DNA from: Zea mays
Taxonomy: Eukaryota; Streptophyta; Magnoliopsida; Poales; Poaceae
NCBI RefSeq assembly: GCF_902167145.1
Contig: NC_050100.1
Location: 192,131,439-192,195,438, forward strand
Reading direction: 5' to 3'
DNA: 64,000 bases
Below the pieces are notes generated by a model. That model did no database searches. It had not been told where the DNA came from and worked only from the letters and a program-made list of their open reading frames with translations. Positions 54,177 to 64,000 of the stretch are shown in pieces; the first letter of the stretch is position 1, and each line of letters starts with the position of its first letter. A program made the position numbers and the translations under genes.

Positions 54177-56724
54177 ATGGCTTTCCTCTTCAACAAGTTC
54201 CAAGAGGTACACGTCCTGTCTGTTGCTATTCACACCAACCAACCATCACGGGATCTCGATCTGCCTGATTCCTCCTCGTCGCGTGCGTCAAAGCCAATCA
54301 TGGCGTTCGTCATGAATTTGTTGACACGAGGAAAATTCTGTCCTGTACTGCACTCTTTGCCCCGATAGGCAGATGCTCGGCACGCAGTGGGAATTTTGCG
54401 CTTTCAATATGTGGGGATTGATTCAGTGTTTCTCGTCCTTCTTACCTTTGTTCTTAGCTTCGAAGCTGTCTGCATCCTCGTTCAGATGACTATTTGATTT
54501 CTCAGTATTTTATGTAGTGTAACTGTTACAGCACTAGCCCACGAAGGTTGATTTGATTTTATGTCAATATGTAATCGCCGTAAATATTATCACCATTTTA
54601 ATTGATTTTATTGCTAAATGTTCAGGCAATCAGAACAATTGCCAAGAGCCCCATGTTTGCTCGTGATCCAAGGCATCTTCAATTTGAAGCTGATGTGAAT
54701 CGTTTGTTTCTCTATACAAGGTTTGCTAATATCCAAAGAAAAAGCAGATCTGGTTTTCCACTTTTTATTGTTGTCATTTCTTTTTACGAAGTATTGTGCT
54801 TCTTGCCTGTGATTGGCGGAGAACTCAAATTAGCACATCAGCACTTGCAATTTTGTGTACTTGGATTCTTTCAAGCTTTTGCCTGCCAATTTGTTTCTTT
54901 TAAATAGTTGTCATTTCATTCTGGTTGTTCATAAGTGAAAGCCATTTGTGTGAATGTCTGGTTAGATGAGTTACATCTTCTCAACTCTTCATTTAGGCTG
55001 GTACCCCTAATCAAACTGCAGGAAGTGTCGGGATCTCCGAGCTCATGGAGATTTTGTTATACCTAGTTCTCTTGCAAAACCATTTGTGAAGGTACCATTT
55101 CCTGAATTTCTTCTGCTATGCACTTAGCTATTATCGTCTCGGGGAGAATGCTGACGAGAAGGACGCTGAGGAGATTATTGACTTGGCTAGCAAAGCTTCT
55201 ATTGCTGATCAGCAGAAACAAGTGCAGGATAATGTTCATTATGAACTTACGCATATGTGCCAAGCAATGGATAGCATTTTATGTCCTGATACAATAAACG
55301 ACCCATCAAAAGGACCTTCAGAAGCACATAATCATTCTCAGCGTAGTGGCTTAAGTTTTGCCGTTGGTGGTGCTGCATCTGCAAACAAGCAAAGGTAGTT
55401 TGTTCTGACAAAGTACATTACATTGGTGCATTCCTGTACAAGGGTATTTCATCCTAAAATAGGCTAGTATGTCGATCACTTGCATGTGGATGATACTGTT
55501 GCATAACATGTACCATTGAGGAGTTAGTTTCATTGTTTCAACATTTTTCTACTACTTGTCTACTTAACTAATGAAGATAAGTATGGTAACTGAGTTAATT
55601 TAGCTCTGTGTGGGGGATATGCAACTGAGTTAACATTTTTTTGTATCTTATATTAGCCATGCTAGCTTGGTTCGCATATTATTGGCATGTCTTATCAGCA
55701 CCATTTGTTTGAACTTCTATTCTCGATTACATACAGATGCTGATATGCATTGATCTGTTGATTCTAACATTGTATGCATCATTGAATAAATATGTTGCTG
55801 CAAGAAGCAATGCTAAATCCTGGAGAGCTTACATGTGTTTATATCTGCACTTGTTTCCATCCTACAAATTCTAATAAGATAAGTGATCATCTATTGCTCT
55901 GCAGTGCAATTATCCCTGCTACACGACCTTTAACTCGAGCAGAATTGTCAAAGAAATTCAGGGATCATTTTGGGTACACACTTGACATCGGACCATCTGG
56001 AATTCCTCATAAAGACGCAGGTCAAGGTTTATTCTTATCAGGACAAGCAAATGCCGGTGCTGTCCTAGCCATCTATCCTGGTGTTATATATTCACCTGCT
56101 TACTATCGATATATACCTGGATACCCAAGAATTGATGTTTGCAACAACTATCTAATCACAAGATATGATGGGACAATAATTGATGCAAAACCATGGTGTT
56201 TTGGTGGTGAAACAAGAGCATTATGGGATGGTTCAGATTTGGTGGATTACAATGCTATGGCACCTAAAGGCTCAGAGAACAACTCTGATCGGGTGTGGAG
56301 AATGCTAAGCAAGCCTCTAGAAAAAGGTGTAAGGGAAAATTTTGGTGAAGTGCTTGAACGACGAAATCCCCTTGCTTTTGGTCATTTTGCAAATCATCCA
56401 CCCAAAGGTTCAAGTCCTAATGTCATGATCTGCCCATACGATTTTCCTTTGACAGAGAAGGACATGAGAGTATACATCCCTAACATTACGTTTGGTGGTC
56501 AAGAGACCATTAGGATGAAGAGGTTTGGCTCCTTCTATTTCAAGTCTGGAGGTTCTGATAATCAGGCTGGTGATTCTCTAGTACTGAAGACGCTAGTGCT
56601 GGTGAGCACAAGGTCCATATGTGATGAAGAGCTCTTTCTTAATTACCGTTACAGTAACTCAAAAAGACGACCAGAGTGGTACAGCCCTGTCGATGAAGAA
56701 GAGGATAAGAGGAGATGGAGCTAG
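54177..56724 (+). CDS. SET-domain protein, SETD9-like (five exons)
   Basis: Proposed exons are 54177-54206, 54626-54720, 55022-55091, 55128-55394 and 55905-56724, all with GT-AG borders. The N-terminus reads [10 protein letters not shown] and [21 protein letters not shown]; exon 4 is [20 protein letters not shown] and onward. The last exon carries the SET domain: [22 protein letters not shown], the Asn-His motif in [10 protein letters not shown], and CDEELFLNY before the C-terminus. Layout and motifs resemble SETD9, a putative lysine methyltransferase of unknown substrate; I place it by recognition. The gap between exons 3 and 4 is only 36 nt and the frame is off by one there, so that junction is unresolved or damaged. 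Confidence 0.72.
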
Positions 56725-57130
56725 TTTAGCACTTCTGTATCATTCTGGTTGTGCATTTTTTTGGCTAACTTTTTTAGTTCTTTCCCCCCTGGAAATTGCA
56801 ACTGAGCATTGGTAAGCTCCTGAGATCGAGATGACAGTTTTGACTTAATTCGTCATTTGGTATTACATACTTTGGTGTCCCAATTACCATCATGATAAAA
56901 GTTAAGCTACTCATGTAAGTTCTACTCTCAGGTCCTTTGTGGTGCTTAAAGGATTACATTTGTTACTCCTTTTATGTGTGTCTATCCCAATGATTATCTA
57001 TGAAAGATAAATAATTTATGCATATATTGCCTGATGATGAAATTTATGTTGGAGATTCCCGTGTGTGAAGCCTAGACCAGGAGATCGCACTATTATATCT
57101 TAACACCATGCAGTTGTCCTTTTAAGAATT
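56725..57130 (+). other. 3' flank of the SET-domain gene
   Basis: AT-rich sequence expected to contain the 3' UTR; no further gene. The poly(A) site is not placed. Confidence 0.5.
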
Positions 57131-57133
57131 TAA

Positions 57134-57304
57134 GAGTGGGTGTTTGGTTCCCACCTCCTAAATTTTAGTGACTAAAGTTTAGTCACTTTTAGTCCCTAAA
57201 CAACCAAACGGTATATGACTAAATGAGGCCTCCTAAATAGAAATTCAAGAGACTGTTTAGTCTTTTAAGTTTAGGAGGGTAACTAAAGAAACCAAACACC
57301 CCCT
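57134..57304. mobile_element. Tourist-like MITE (171 bp)
   Basis: Ends gtgggtgtttggttcc and gaaaccaaacacccc form inverted repeats, flanked by taa (57131-57133, 57305-57307). The interior has tttagtcacttttagtccc-like repeats. Confidence 0.75.
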
Positions 57305-57307
57305 TAA

Positions 57308-58147
57308 GGGCTTCGGTTTGAGGTGGATTGAGTAGGATTGGAGGAGATTAAATGCACTCCTATACAAATTTGTATTGGAGGAGATTAAATGCAACTCACA
57401 TGGTACGGGGGCAAACCACCGAAATCATTTTGAAAATGATCAAAGATTGCTCATTTCGTGGTGGGATTATTACCTGTAAAATGAGACATTGAATATCATG
57501 TAGAAAAGCCTACTTATTATCACCGCGATTACGCAGCTTGCTTATATTGATTTAACGCATGATTAGAGTTATGTTACGTAACTGTGACTCTTGTAAACTC
57601 ATATATGGCATGGCTATTACTGTAGTGGCACCGTCTGGTTTATATCTACATAATCGAGGAATCAGTGTGCGTTTCTCTTGATCAACGAGGTTGCGTCTGG
57701 AACGGAACCTTTTGCCTTCTGCATACTCCTAGTAGATAGTTGTCAGAATTAGTGGACATGAAGCGGACGTAGGGCCTGTTTAGTTCGCTGTCTAACTTTT
57801 TTTTATCTAAAATTAGTTCTTTAATTTAGCTGATTAAGCTTAGCAAAGTTGTGGCACGGTTAGCGTGACCCCGTAAGTTTCTGGAGTTTTAGTGCCAAAA
57901 TACAACCTCCTCGGTTCATGGGATACGGAATAAATGCATCCTGAAGATAAGTTCTCATGCACAGACGTAAGTCTCCGTCGAAGATAAGCTCTCGAGTCTA
58001 TTTTGGCCTTCTAAGGATGGGTGCGTTTCTTAATTACAAGTTTTTCTCTCTCTCTCTTTCGACATCACCCATGAGACGATAAGCCAACGGCGTCCAAGTC
58101 ATGAATACAAATTGACAAATTCTAGCAATTTATTTTCTGTCATTACA

Positions 58148-58148
<1 letters not shown>
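57308..58148. other. No gene seen
   Basis: Intergenic sequence. A half-element-like start (gggcctgtttagttcgc, near 57775) suggests a truncated MITE. Nothing else is supported. Confidence 0.4.

Positions 58149-58235
<87 letters not shown>
58149..58235. repeat. TA microsatellite (about 43 units)
   Basis: An uninterrupted run of ta dinucleotides, likely length-variable. The minus-strand open frame across it is an artefact. Confidence 0.97.
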
Positions 58236-58237
<2 letters not shown>

Positions 58238-58543
58238 CAGTGTATTTAAATCCAGTCAACCTTCGTATAGAAACCACGGCGTCGGCGAGAACCATATATA
58301 CCTGTTTCGGATGGCAACTGGTTTGGTTTTCGACGTCAAGCTGTAGAAAATAACCCCTTCTAGAGAGCGGGGGCTGTTGGGAGATCAAATCTTCAAGGTC
58401 GTCCATTTCGATCAATCACCATACCGCAGTGATCTCATTCATTCATGTCCACAAGAACTGCCATGTATGCCGGCCCGGTACAATCATGCACTAGCTGACG
58501 AATGCAGCTGACGAACGCCCAGATCGATCAGGCTAACCAGTAA

Positions 58544-58680
58544 GGCCTTGTTTGGTTATTCCTATATCGCATGGATTGGATGAGATTGGAAAAAATTAGT
58601 AGAGATTTTGACTTGCTATGGATTAAAACTCATCCAATCCTTTCCAATCCACATGAATTGGAGAGAAAACGAACAAGCCC
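58544..58680. mobile_element. Tourist-like MITE (137 bp)
   Basis: Ends GGCCTTGTTTGGTTATT and AAACGAACAAGCCC are inverted repeats, flanked by taa (58541-58543, 58681-58683). It lies about 160 bp upstream of the TATA box of the carboxypeptidase gene. Confidence 0.8.
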
Positions 58681-58841
58681 TAACAGGGGATCGAATACAC
58701 TAGCTGGAATTTGAGTTACTGACACAATCACGGACGCAGCCGGAACGGAGCACGCAGCCGCTGAGGTTTTTGTGGAGGCCTAGCCTCGGCCGCGTCGCTC
58801 TGGGTCAGCGCGGAGCCTGTGTATCAGTGTATGCCGTATGC

Positions 58842-58850
58842 TTATATAGA
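58842..58850 (+). promoter_or_regulatory. TATA box of the carboxypeptidase gene
   Basis: ttatataga, about 100 bp upstream of the ATG at 58947. Confidence 0.6.
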
Positions 58851-58877
58851 TAGCCACACGGCCGGGGGGCGATGTGA

Positions 58878-59324
<447 letters not shown>

Positions 59325-59524
59325 TGACTCGCCATAATTTCCCGTGCGCTGCCGCTGCTTGTCTTGGATAGAAGCTTTGTACAGTTCTACTGCTCCATGT
59401 TTCTTGTGCTTGGCGGCCATGGCATGTCTGCAACATGCATGCGCTTGATTATGCAGAGAGATCGGTTAAGAATCGTTCGAGAGATACGGATAAGGTGACG
59501 AGGGCTCTGATAAGGACAGTTTAG

Positions 59525-59670
59525 ACCCCTTTGGTAGGGCTTCGAGGGCTTCTTCAATCTTTCTAGAAAAGAGAGAGCTCCAGTAAAAACACTTCTAAAA
59601 CTCTTTCTAATAATATTGAGGGAACTGTTTTGCTCAAACTGCCAGGTAAAAAGACTTACCAAACAGAGCC
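59525..59670. mobile_element. Tourist-like MITE in the carboxypeptidase intron
   Basis: Ends GACCCCTTTGGTAGGG and CTTACCAAACAGAGCC are inverted repeats with tta on both sides (59522-59524, 59671-59673). Confidence 0.65.
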
Positions 59671-59709
59671 TTAGTTGAGACGTCCATTTTACCTTCCAAG
59701 CAAGTGGTC

Positions 59710-60111
59710 AGACTATCTGCAGCGGTTACCTCTAAATTTCTCCCCCTATATCACTTTTTTGCGTCACATCATCAATATTTCATCCCCTACTTTTTCATCT
59801 CCTACAGAGGTTTCCCCTATTTTCTCCACCTATACCTCACTACAACCATAAAATATCATTTCATATACTAATTTTTATCTACTATCAATTTTTCTTCAAC
59901 TAACAATTAGAAGAGGGCCCACGTCGTGCACTGGTTTCGAGGGCAGGGGCAGCTTGCAGCCAGCCACATCTGGCGTGGTCCTATGCATTCCTCTAGAGCT
60001 ATAGCGCGTAGAGGCAAGTGTAGGGACGACCGATGCAGCAGCAGAGTGACACTAAATAGGAACAACGGTATAGGGGAGAGGGCGGCTGGCGGGAAGCGCT
60101 GCGGCGAGTCT
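59710..60111. mobile_element. Possible Mutator-like non-autonomous element
   Basis: The left end (agactatctgcagcgg, ctccccctat) and the reverse complement of the right end (agactcgccgcagcgc, ctcccctat) look like long imperfect inverted repeats of about 40 bp. No clear target duplication. Confidence 0.3.
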
Positions 60112-60236
60112 TAGGCTCAGTCTCTAAGAGTTGCGGGAGTGATGCATGACGTCTCTGCTTCTGAATTGTAGCCTGGTACGGTACTATATATGAGCTACAA
60201 TATCAGTTAGCTAGGTGCTAATGCATGTTTAAATAA

Positions 60237-60442
60237 GGTAGCGTTTGGTTTTAGAGTATTATAAAATAAAGTCACTTTGCTCTTAATTAATTGTTGTTTG
60301 GATTGTTTCCTGTAGAACGGAGTAACTCTAAAAAAATAAAAATTATACTCGAATGTCGAACTATCTGGCTCTCCAAAATCTTCCGAACGGAGTCGGCCGT
60401 TCTATCTTCTATCCCATCTGACTCTCTGGACCAAACACTGAC
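60237..60442. mobile_element. Tourist-like MITE (206 bp)
   Basis: Ends GGTAGCGTTTGGTTTT and CTGGACCAAACACTGAC, flanked by taa (60234-60236, 60443-60445). Confidence 0.55.
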
Positions 60443-60977
60443 TAAGATACTACTTAGCTTAACTAGACAGACTAGCAGTAGTATAGTATTGTCGGGGACC
60501 ATAATTAGGGGTACCCTCAAGACGCCTAATTCTCAGCTGGTAACCCCCATCAGCATAAAGCTGCAAAGGCCTGATGGGCATGATTAAGTCAGGGATCAGT
60601 CCACACGAGTGACTCGATCACGCTTCACCCGAGCCTAGCCTCGGCCGAAGGCAGCCGACCTCGAGAGACTTCCGTCTCGCCCGAGGCCCCCTTTTTATGG
60701 CGGACACATCACCGGCTCGCCCAAGGCCTTGGCTTCGCTCAGAAGCAACCTTGACTAAATCACCACACCGACTGACCAAATTGCAGGGGCATTTAACGCA
60801 CAGGAGGCCTGACACCTCTATCCTGATACGCACCTCCGGCAGAGCCGAGGTGACCGCCGTCACTCCACCGCTCCACTGGCCAGTCTGACAGAAGGACAGC
60901 GCCGCCTGCGCCACTCCGACTGCAGCGCCACTCGACAGAGTAAGTCTGACAGGCAGTCAGGCCTCGCCAAAGGCGCC

Positions 60978-61433
60978 ACGGCGAACTCCGCCCCGCCCGA
61001 CCCCAGGGCTCGGACTCGGGCTAAGACCCGGAAGACGGCGAACTCCGCTCCGCCCGACCCCAGGGCTCGGACTCGGGCTAAGACCCGGAAGACGGCGAAC
61101 TCCGCTCCGCCCGACCCCAGGGCTCGGACTCGGGCTAAGACCCGGAAGACGGCGAACTCCGCTCCGCCCGACCCCAGGGCTCGGACTCGGGCTAAGACCC
61201 GGAAGACGGCGAACTCCGCTCCGCCCGACCCCAGGGCTCGGACTCGGGCTAGGACCCGGAAGACGGCGAACTCCGCTCCGCCCGACCCCAGGGCTCGGAC
61301 TCGGGCTAAGACCCGGAAGACGGCGAACTCCGCTCCGCCCAACCCCAGGGCTCGGACTCGGGCTAAGACCCGGAAGACGACGAAACTCCGCCTCGCCCGA
61401 CCCCAGGGCTCGGACTCCGCCCTGGCCTCGGCC
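60978..61433 (+). repeat. 57-bp tandem array, 8 units
   Basis: Unit starts (acggcgaactccgc) lie at 60978, 61035, 61092, 61149, 61206, 61263, 61320 and 61377, exactly 57 bp apart; the last unit is diverged. Each contains cgaccccagggctcggactc. Because 57 is a multiple of three, long repetitive frames arise on the minus strand. Confidence 0.95.
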
Positions 61434-61915
61434 GAACGACTTCCGCCTCGACCGACCCCTTGGCTCGGGCTCGGCCACGGCAACAGAAGGCAGACTCAAC
61501 CTCGGCTTCGGAGGAAACCCCACGTCGCCCTGCCTAGGGCACAGACCGCCACGTCAACAGGAGGCGCCATCATCATCCCACCCCGAATCGACTCGGGTCA
61601 CGGAGAACAAGACCGGCGTCTCATCCGGCCAGCTCCGCCAGAGAGGCAATGATGGCGCTCCACAAGCTCTATGACGACGGCGGCCCCTAGCTCTCTTACG
61701 GAAGCAGGACAACGTCAGCAGGGACTCGACCGCTCCAACAGCTGTCCCTCCATCAGGCTCCGCCACACCTCCTACAGCCACGACATCACGCCAGCAGGGT
61801 GCCCAGATCTCTCCGGCTGCCACATTGGCATGTACCTAGGGCGCTAGCTCTCCCTCCGCTAGACACGTAGCACTCTGCTACATCCCCATTGTACACCTGG
61901 ATCCTCTCCTTACGA

Positions 61916-61925
61916 CTATAAAAGG
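61916..61925 (+). promoter_or_regulatory. LTR TATA box
   Basis: ctataaaagg about 310 bp before the LTR end, with a GC-rich leader downstream. Confidence 0.65.
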
Positions 61926-62228
61926 AAGGACCAGGGCCTTCTCAGAGAAGGTTGGCCGCGCGGGACCGAGGACGGGACAGGCGCTCTCTTGGGGCCGCTC
62001 GCTTCCCTCACCCGCGTGGACGCTTGTAACCCCCCTACTGCAAGCGCACCTGACCTGGGCGCGGGACGAACACGAAGGCCGCGGGACTTCCACCTCTCTC
62101 ACGCTCGGCTCCGGCCGCCTCGCCTCTCCCCCCTTCGCGCTCGCCCACGCGCTCGACCCATCTGGGCTGGGGCACGCAGCACACTCACTCGTCGGCTTGG
62201 GGACCCCCCTGTCTCGAAACGCCGACAG

Positions 62229-62246
62229 TTGGCGCGCCAGGTAGGG
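62229..62246 (+). other. Primer-binding site
   Basis: tggcgcgccaggtagggg directly follows the LTR. I do not assign the tRNA. Confidence 0.55.
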
Positions 62247-62287
62247 GCCTGCTGCGTGCTGACGAACAGCTCCCCGTCAAGCTCCAG

Positions 62288-64000
62288 ATGGGCAGTCTCC
62301 AGCAACCTCTCCGGCCCGGGACGGTGCTTCGTTTCGGGACTCTTGAGTTCATGTCCTTCGACGGCAGCTACGACATGACACTTCTTCCACTGCCGCGCGA
62401 CTACGACAATGGCGGCCGACAACCCGCCCGCCGGCGGCGGAATCGACGACGTCTACCCCGCGTGGTGGAAGAGCAACATTCGGGCTCGCTCCGTTCTCTC
62501 CCCCGCCAACGGAGGAGGAGGCGGGGCCGTCAAGGCCAGACGGGAGGCCACGCTTCGCCGGCCGTCGAGCGAATCGACGCCCCCGACGCCCCGACGGAAG
62601 GCACGCCGGACGTCGACCTCGCGTTCGAGACGGAGGCAAGCGCCGTCCCCCCGCGGCACGCTGACCCCGAGCAAGAAGACGACGCCGGCGCGCTCGCGGA
62701 AAGCCTGCAGGACGTCGCCCTCGAACCAGAGACGACGGCGCAACCAGTCCCCGATGTGACTACGTCGCTCCACGTCGACCAAAAGGTAACGACTAACTCC
62801 CATCTTGCGTCATTTCGACTCGGCCTCAACCCGCCAAACGACCTCGTTTTGGCGGGCGCTCTCATTGAGGCGAGTGCAACCCCACTGAGGTTCTGTATGC
62901 GGTCGCCTTGGGACCGACTGACGGACGTCTCGACCTACGGACCCTCCGGGTCCGAGGAAGATGACGATCCCAGCATCGGTTGGGATTTCTCCGGACATGG
63001 CAACCCCAGTGCCATGCGGGACTTCATGACCGCATGTGACTACTGTCTATCCGACCGTTCCGACGGAAGCCGCAGCCTCGGTGACGAGAGCTGCGGCCCA
63101 AGCCGCGAATGTTTCCACATCGAGCTAGGGGATCCCACCGAGGGCAACCATCTTGGCATGCCGGAGGATGGTGATCTCCCTAGGCCGGTGCCTCGCGCCG
63201 ACATCCCACGGGAGCTAGCTGTGGTCCCCGCTCCGGCGGGGGGTTACGACCCACAACTCGAGCAAGTCCGCGAGGCGCAGGCCAGGCTCAACGAGGGAAC
63301 AGGGGCGCTTGAGCCGATCCGTCGGGACGCCGGACAGGCATGGGTGGGCCAACCCCTGGCCGGAGAAATACGTCATCTGCCCCAAGGTCTCCAGCACCGC
63401 GTCGCCAACGACGTCAGGATCAGGCCGCCGCCCGCATCCAGCGGGGTCGGTCAGAACCTGGCGACCGCAGCGATGCTCATCCGCGCGATGCCGGAGCCGT
63501 CAACCACCGAGGGGCGGCGAATCCAGGGAGAACTCAAGAATCTCCTGGAAGGCGCTGCGGCCCGGCGGGCCGAGAGCACTGCATCCCGGAGGCAAGGATA
63601 TCCCTCGGAACCTCATGCCGCGACTTCCCGATTCATGCGGGAGGCCTCGGTCTACACCGGGCGCACGCGCAACACCGCGCCTGCGGCCCCGGGCCACCTC
63701 GGCAACGAGCACCATCGACGCGACCGTCGGGCTCACCTCGACGAAAGGGTGCGCCGAGGCTACCACCCCAGGCGTGGGGGGCGCTACGACAGCGGGGAGG
63801 ATCGGAGTCCTTCGCCCGAACCACCCGGTCCGCAGGCCTTCAGTCGGGCCATCCGACGGGCGCCATTCCCGACCCGGTTCCGACCCCCGACTACTATCAC
63901 AAAGTACTCGGGGGAAACGAGACCGGAACTGTGGCTCGCGGACTACCGCCTTGCCTGCCAACTGGGCGGAACGGACGACGACAACCTCGTCATCCGCAAC
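62288..64000 (+). CDS. Huck-like Gag, N-terminal part (open to window end)
   Basis: One frame is open without a stop from ATG 62288 to the last base, 571 codons, and continues beyond the window. It begins MGSLQQPLRPGTVLRFGTLE and is rich in Arg, Pro and acidic residues. A mostly disordered stretch leads to RAPFPTRFRPPTTITKYSGE then TRPELWLADYRLACQLGG, the segment at the start of the gag core in plant gypsy elements of this type. No zinc knuckle or protease is reached. The ATG is the first in frame after the primer site, with a leader of about 60 nt from the LTR. Function: particle-forming Gag; family by recognition. Confidence 0.85.
   Translation, partial: MGSLQQPLRPGTVLRFGTLEFMSFDGSYDMTLLPLPRDYDNGGRQPARRRRNRRRLPRVVEEQHSGSLRSLPRQRRRRRGRQGQTGGHASPAVERIDAPDAPTEGTPDVDLAFETEASAVPPRHADPEQEDDAGALAESLQDVALEPETTAQPVPDVTTSLHVDQKVTTNSHLASFRLGLNPPNDLVLAGALIEASATPLRFCMRSPWDRLTDVSTYGPSGSEEDDDPSIGWDFSGHGNPSAMRDFMTACDYCLSDRSDGSRSLGDESCGPSRECFHIELGDPTEGNHLGMPEDGDLPRPVPRADIPRELAVVPAPAGGYDPQLEQVREAQARLNEGTGALEPIRRDAGQAWVGQPLAGEIRHLPQGLQHRVANDVRIRPPPASSGVGQNLATAAMLIRAMPEPSTTEGRRIQGELKNLLEGAAARRAESTASRRQGYPSEPHAATSRFMREASVYTGRTRNTAPAAPGHLGNEHHRRDRRAHLDERVRRGYHPRRGGRYDSGEDRSPSPEPPGPQAFSRAIRRAPFPTRFRPPTTITKYSGETRPELWLADYRLACQLGGTDDDNLVIRN

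Larger units (their letters stand above)
60490..62227 (+). repeat. Huck-like 5' LTR (1,738 bp)
   Basis: From TGTCGGGG to gaaacgccgaca. U3 contains a 57-bp tandem array (60978-61433); a TATA box lies at 61916. Minus-strand frames across it are repeat artefacts. Confidence 0.85.
60490..64000 (+). mobile_element. Huck-like gypsy element, 5' part
   Basis: The 5' LTR starts TGTCGGGGACCATAATTAGG and is followed by a primer site and a gag frame open to the window end. The LTR start is one I associate with Huck. The 5' flank is agtat; the 3' end lies outside. It inserts downstream of exon 1 of the carboxypeptidase gene in the same orientation. Confidence 0.85.

Noticed and set aside
58143..58415. 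90-codon minus-strand frame
   Set aside because: It is mostly the TA microsatellite read as Ile-Tyr repeats.
60978..61433. CRISPR-like array
   Set aside because: Units are contiguous and the whole 57 bp is conserved; there are no variable spacers, and the genome is a plant nuclear one.
60860..61523. Two long minus-strand frames with a 19-residue repeat
   Set aside because: They arise from the 57-bp tandem array (a multiple of three) in an LTR; composition is repetitive and there is no start context or domain.

Overview
The window looks like a nuclear segment of a maize-type grass genome (Zea mays or a very close relative). Most of it is nested LTR retrotransposons of kinds I associate with maize: Ji-like and Opie-like Sireviruses (Ty1/copia), a Grande-like element and a Huck-like gypsy element. 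Family names come from memory of LTR starts and layouts, not from a search. Many small TIR elements sit in the gene-bearing intervals. Only three cellular genes are supported: a mitochondrial-type ClpP protease subunit (24689-25597), a five-exon SET-domain gene resembling SETD9 (54177-56724), and the first exon of a secreted serine carboxypeptidase-like gene (58947-59214).

Layout. 1-2685: 3' end of a Ji-like Sirevirus. 2686-3908: unassigned GC-rich repeat. 3909-14872: truncated minus-strand Opie-like element (decayed gag plus 5' LTR), whose LTR is split by a complete Grande-like element (7440-14824; identical LTRs as far as I can read, TSD CCACC). 14873-18159: older debris and small DNA elements. 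18160-21678: Sirevirus solo LTR (TSD GGGTG) holding a Ji-like solo LTR (TSD GATTC). 22171-24032: diverged direct duplications. 24555-29846: ClpP and a MITE-rich downstream region. 29847 to about 53.7 kb: old minus-strand gypsy element; its gag is split by a Sirevirus (30683-51039, TSD TCTTC), which was itself invaded by two Opie-like elements that later underwent an inversion and a deletion. 53.9-60.5 kb: the SET gene, MITEs and the carboxypeptidase exon. 60490-64000: 5' LTR and gag of a Huck-like element lying inside or truncating the carboxypeptidase gene.

Two results stand out. First, the Grande-like element has no pol, but carries on its antisense strand an apparently intact three-exon gene (10647-13875) of 1,020 codons with two GT-AG introns and its own TATA box. 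Second, the 3' LTR at 42256-43543 (plus) is the sister of the LTR at 49362-50670 (minus), not of the LTR at 34122-35430. With reverse-complementary target duplications (cttcc/ggaag) and an inverted piece of host LTR, this records an inversion between two oppositely oriented retrotransposons followed by a deletion joined through about 11 bp of filler.
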